From assembly GCF_963576615.1 (NCBI RefSeq), contig NC_088715.1, positions 59,431,802 to 59,495,801 on the forward strand: DNA of 64,000 nucleotides, given 5' to 3'. The first letter of the stretch is position 1. Every line of letters begins with the position of its first letter. Both the position numbers and the translations under genes were made by a program. The stretch is from Watersipora subatra. Lineage: Eukaryota > Bryozoa > Gymnolaemata > Cheilostomatida > Watersiporidae. Positions 60,783 to 64,000 of the stretch are shown piece after piece. The notes under the pieces were generated by a model. That model was not told the DNA's origin. It did no database searches and was given only the letters and a program-made list of their open reading frames with translations.

Positions 60783-61230
60783 TTAATGAACTTTCACAAC
60801 AATTTAGTAGATTTTATCAGAAAGTATCAATACTTTTCGAATATTTGCGATTGTTTTTGATGTTTGAGGTGATCTGACTGCCGGGATGTTTTAAGATTAA
60901 AATTAACAAAACTTGATTGCGGTAGAAATACTAGGAAAAACATACATGTATATGACATCACCAGTTGCTATAGCTAATATAGGCTATTGCGTTCAAGTTG
61001 CAGCGTTATGCGTCTCTATTCGGTCGGCCTCTTTGCAACTATAGACATCATAGTCATGTGTTTTAATCGTGATCAAATGAGTGTTTTGGCCAAGATCAAA
61101 TTTTGTCGATTTTAATCTCAAAACATCCTGGCAGTCAAATCACCTGAAACATCACAAACAATCACAAATGATAAAAAAATACCAAAATGCTTTGATGAAA
61201 TGTTCTAAAATTCTGTGTAAGTTCATCTAG
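60783..61230. mobile_element. Foldback MITE family F, copy 5
   Basis: Left arm TAGTAGATTTTATCAGAAAG and GATGTTTGAGGTGATCTGAC; right arm CATCCTGGCAGTCAAATCAC and TCTGTGTAAGTTCATCT. Centre TTTGCAACTATAGACATCAT, as in copies 1 and 4. Confidence 0.9.
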
Positions 61231-61282
61231 AAGCAAGCTGTAATGCCAACGCTGATGAGAGTAACACAGACAGCAGACTGAC

Positions 61283-61430
61283 CTGACTGGGGATACATGG
61301 AGGTTTGCCTAATGAGAGAGTGAGCGTGCTCATTGTTACAGTCTCTGATAATCCTCTCCTTCTTCATCACAAACTCGCCCACATGTTTCGCTTTCAATAC
61401 GAGTTCACCGGAAGGAATCGGGGCATATTC
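61283..61430 (-). CDS. Candidate internal coding exon
   Basis: On the - strand a strong acceptor (CCCCTTTATTGCAG|GAA) opens 49 codons plus 1 nt and ends at the donor CAG|GTCAGT. The peptide includes EYAPIPSGELVLKAKHVGEF and RIIRDCNNEHAHSLIRQTSM and looks protein-like. Phase 0 at the acceptor fits a donor AGACAG|GTGCTC at the end of the His/Pro-rich exon at 63427, so both may belong to one gene. No domain recognised. Confidence 0.35.
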
Positions 61431-62480
61431 CTGCAATAAAGGGGAGCCTATACACATCCAAGATTCATGTTAGTAATTTCATGAAGAATTCCTAATACCT
61501 TAAATTCTTTTTAAAACTCAGCATAGGGTATTCACGATATCAACGGAATATCAAAACCTCATGCGACATAGTAGCCATTTATATAAGGCACATATAAAAA
61601 TTTTTTTAGGCGTAACCTTCGTAACGCGGAGTTGTTTTTCCATCACAATGGTCTTTGAGACATTAATTTACCACAATAGAAATTCATGATGCACCGCTCT
61701 TCACTAATTTTACTACCAGCGACGCTAGCCGTGTATGACAGGACACACAACCTTGCAACAATATAGTAGATGGGAGAGCTACACGCCAAGGTCAATATTG
61801 GATATCATGACATTGCCTAATGGAAAAGTGAAAGCCATGAACTCGAGAAATTACATCTATTGATAAGTTAGTAAGCTGGCCAGGATTGGTATAAGTCCAA
61901 CAATACTAAGAAGATCTTGATCACATGAATGGCTAGTTTTTTCAAACTCTGAAACATTGAATATATTTTCAGCCAGGTATTCAGACTCGGGTCTCGGGTT
62001 GGAAACACTCTTGCAACAACATGTTCATTAGGTTTAGCACATTTTTTTGTCAGAAATTGACTAAATTCATGAACCTAAGGCTATCTTTTGATGTTTTAGA
62101 AAGTTATTAAAAATTAATAGCTATTATACAAGTATTACTCAAATATAGTAGAAGCTATTATTCAAAAATATAAATTTCATAAAAGGAAAAAAGAAAACCA
62201 TCAACAAAATCTGTCAAACCGAGCAAAACTTCTGTTACTACAGAACCTCTGTAAAGGGGCTCGTATTCTAGTTAAGTGAAAATAAGTGTTTGTTTTAAAG
62301 ATTCTGCAGAAAGAAACTGATGGCACACCAGTGACCCTTTTGAATGTTTAGTTTTGGTGGTAAGTCTGTGCTAGGGAATAAGCAGAGAGCCACAATTTCA
62401 GTGTCGAGGTCATGTAAAATTATAAATGGTTCATGCTATATGTTAACCTCTGGTCCAACATAAGCACAAAAAACATACTA
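61431..62480. other. AT-rich spacer or intron
   Basis: Nothing recognised. If the exon at 61283 is real this is part of an intron. Confidence 0.4.
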
Positions 62481-63273
62481 CTGTAAAACCTCTATTTGAG
62501 CGTCACCTATATTTGAGTGTCACCTATATTTGAACGGCTATTTGAACGTCACTATGGGAGAATGGTTGAAAAATAGAACGCCACCCTTTAATTGAATGCC
62601 ACATCTATTTAAGCGATCCTATTTGACACTCTTAATCTATACAAACCCATATCAGCGAGTGATCATTAGAAAAGTGTCCACAAAAATGCACTAATAATGA
62701 CTCGATTACATCAATAACAATGAATTAGTTCATTGTTTCGGTTCATATCGAAGTCCGTTTTCCAACACCAAGTCTTTAGGGTGTTTCATTAAAAATGTTG
62801 ATTGCAACACCATAGAAATAATTAGTAACTGTATCAGGCTAATAGTAGTTCCTTTTTTAACACAGTCTTTTTACTTCAATGTATGTGGGAAAAGATTTCG
62901 CATTTATTATTCTACCTTTTAGAATAGCAAATGATGAAATGATTGTAGGTTAATTGTAAGCAATCGATATCAACTGGTAGAGACATGTATTAGCTTCCTC
63001 GTGTATGTTTATCTAAAGATGTTTGACAAGACGGAGGTGAGTTAGAAAATTTCTTGCGTCAAAAAGGGTTAATGTCGCACCGCCCAAAGGAGAGCACAAA
63101 ATATAGACATTTTATTCGCCTGTGAGAGGGTTAAGTTTACCTTCTCAGCAATCTAACGAAGTGTTTGAAAAATACAACGCCAGCCTTTATTTGAACATCA
63201 CCTCTAATAAAGCGCCCCTCTAAAGGAAGTTTTGAACAATAGAACGTCATGGCGTTCAAATAAATATTTATGG
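62481..63273. mobile_element. Non-autonomous mariner-like element
   Basis: Left end CTGTAAAACCTCTATTTGAG; right end, inverted, CCATAAATATTTATTTGAAC. TA flanks both sides. Subterminal direct repeats TTGAAAAATAGAACGCCA and TTGAAAAATACAACGCCA lie near the two ends. 793 bp, no transposase. Confidence 0.8.
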
Positions 63274-63397
63274 TATATTTAAAATTAGCGGCAACCTTGC
63301 TTGATACTTTAGATACATTTAACAAATGCTAAATAATGCTACTCAGATTCAAAATCTACAACAAAAATAAGGGTAGGACAACCCAAAGTAGTAGCTA

Positions 63398-64000
63398 TCA
63401 AATGTAACAGCCATAGTAGAGCACCTGTCTAGGGGATTGCTGTGTAGGGGCTCCTTGAGGCTCCTGTTGGACATTGCGAGGTCTACCTGGAGCGGTATGT
63501 CGAATCTGTTGAGGATCTTCATGCATAGGATGTTGTTGACGTAGTGGGTGATGCTGATGATGTAGATGCTGTTGGTGCGGTGGAGGCTGCTGGTATGGTG
63601 GGTGCTGTTGGTGAGGTGGATGATGCTGATATGGTGGGTGCTGCGCAACATTTTGATCATGTATAAAGGGTCCCTGTTGTCTTGGTAAATAAGTCCGTTG
63701 TACATGTAGGGGTTGCCTCATGTTTCCCATATTGCGAGGGCTTTGTGGAAAATAATTACCAGTAGAAGGGTCATACGGTGGAGGAGCAGAGTACCTATGC
63801 CCAGCGTCTGCTCTAGGGTCAATTCGGTAATAAAATTGATTTTGCGGTAGGTACTGCTGCCTGGGATCGTATGAAGCTTGCCATATTGGGTAAGGGTAGT
63901 GCTCAGCTTCTGGGGTATTAGGGTGTGGAGGGTTTTCTGTAAGAGGACTAGGGATGCCTTCCTGCTCACTTGCTGGTCCGACCAGTTCCATGTGAGACTC
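63398..64000 (-). CDS. His/Pro/Gln-rich protein, partial
   Basis: The - strand frame is open from the window edge (ESH precede the Met at 63991) to a stop at 63398-63400, so at least 200 residues are visible and the N-terminus is missing. The first 90 residues are Pro/Tyr-rich (RQQYLPQNQFYYR, PPPYDPSTGNY). Residues 115-155 from that Met form a low-complexity block of HPPYQQ/HPPHQQ hexamer-like repeats. No known domain; a disordered adaptor, membrane-protein tail or RNA-associated protein are all possible. The last eight residues (VLYYGCYI) may be intron read-through if a donor at AGACAG|GTGCTC is used. Confidence 0.6.
   Translation of the reverse strand, partial: ESHMELVGPASEQEGIPSPLTENPPHPNTPEAEHYPYPIWQASYDPRQQYLPQNQFYYRIDPRADAGHRYSAPPPYDPSTGNYFPQSPRNMGNMRQPLHVQRTYLPRQQGPFIHDQNVAQHPPYQHHPPHQQHPPYQQPPPHQQHLHHQHHPLRQQHPMHEDPQQIRHTAPGRPRNVQQEPQGAPTQQSPRQVLYYGCYI

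Overview
The window is nuclear DNA of an animal. It is AT-rich, its genes have introns with GT..AG borders, it carries tRNA-derived SINEs and LINEs, and nearly every DNA-transposon type of metazoans is present (hAT, Tc1/mariner, Harbinger-like, Kolobok-like). The species cannot be fixed from sequence alone; an aquatic, lophotrochozoan-type invertebrate is my best guess, held weakly.

Host genes are few. Two complete three-exon rhodopsin-class GPCR genes lie on the + strand (11759-17208 and 41116-47460). Their introns sit at identical positions and phases, so they are tandem paralogs about 29 kb apart. At the right edge a His/Pro/Gln-rich coding exon on the - strand (63398-64000) runs off the window, with one candidate downstream exon near 61283-61430.

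The rest is layered repeats. Left part: a 5'-cut LINE with a restriction-like endonuclease (1-1590), an 8-bp satellite (3509-3793), a degenerate hAT remnant (3850-4480), a mariner-like foldback (5737-6542) and a GC-rich 5'-truncated Ty3/gypsy element (about 6690-10455) whose LTR is split by a 392-bp palindromic MITE. Middle: a CR1/L2-like LINE (18900-21130), a dispersed element with a tRNA-like 3' domain (family X, six copies), a Tc1 element (33721-35525), and TA microsatellites including a 376-bp near-perfect palindrome. Right part: more MITEs, SINEs, a 20-bp minisatellite and short dispersed repeats.

The most notable object is a 4.2-kb transposon at 26598-30781 with TTAA target duplications and a broken THAP-type transposase, as in the Kolobok superfamily. 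On the opposite strand it carries a three-exon open gene for a Cys-rich protein resembling the intracellular C-terminal (ballast) domain of P2X7 receptors. An 879-bp internal-deletion derivative of the same transposon sits in intron 1 of the second GPCR gene. Several insertions are proven by target-site duplications, and one hAT insertion also by an empty-site paralog inside the window.
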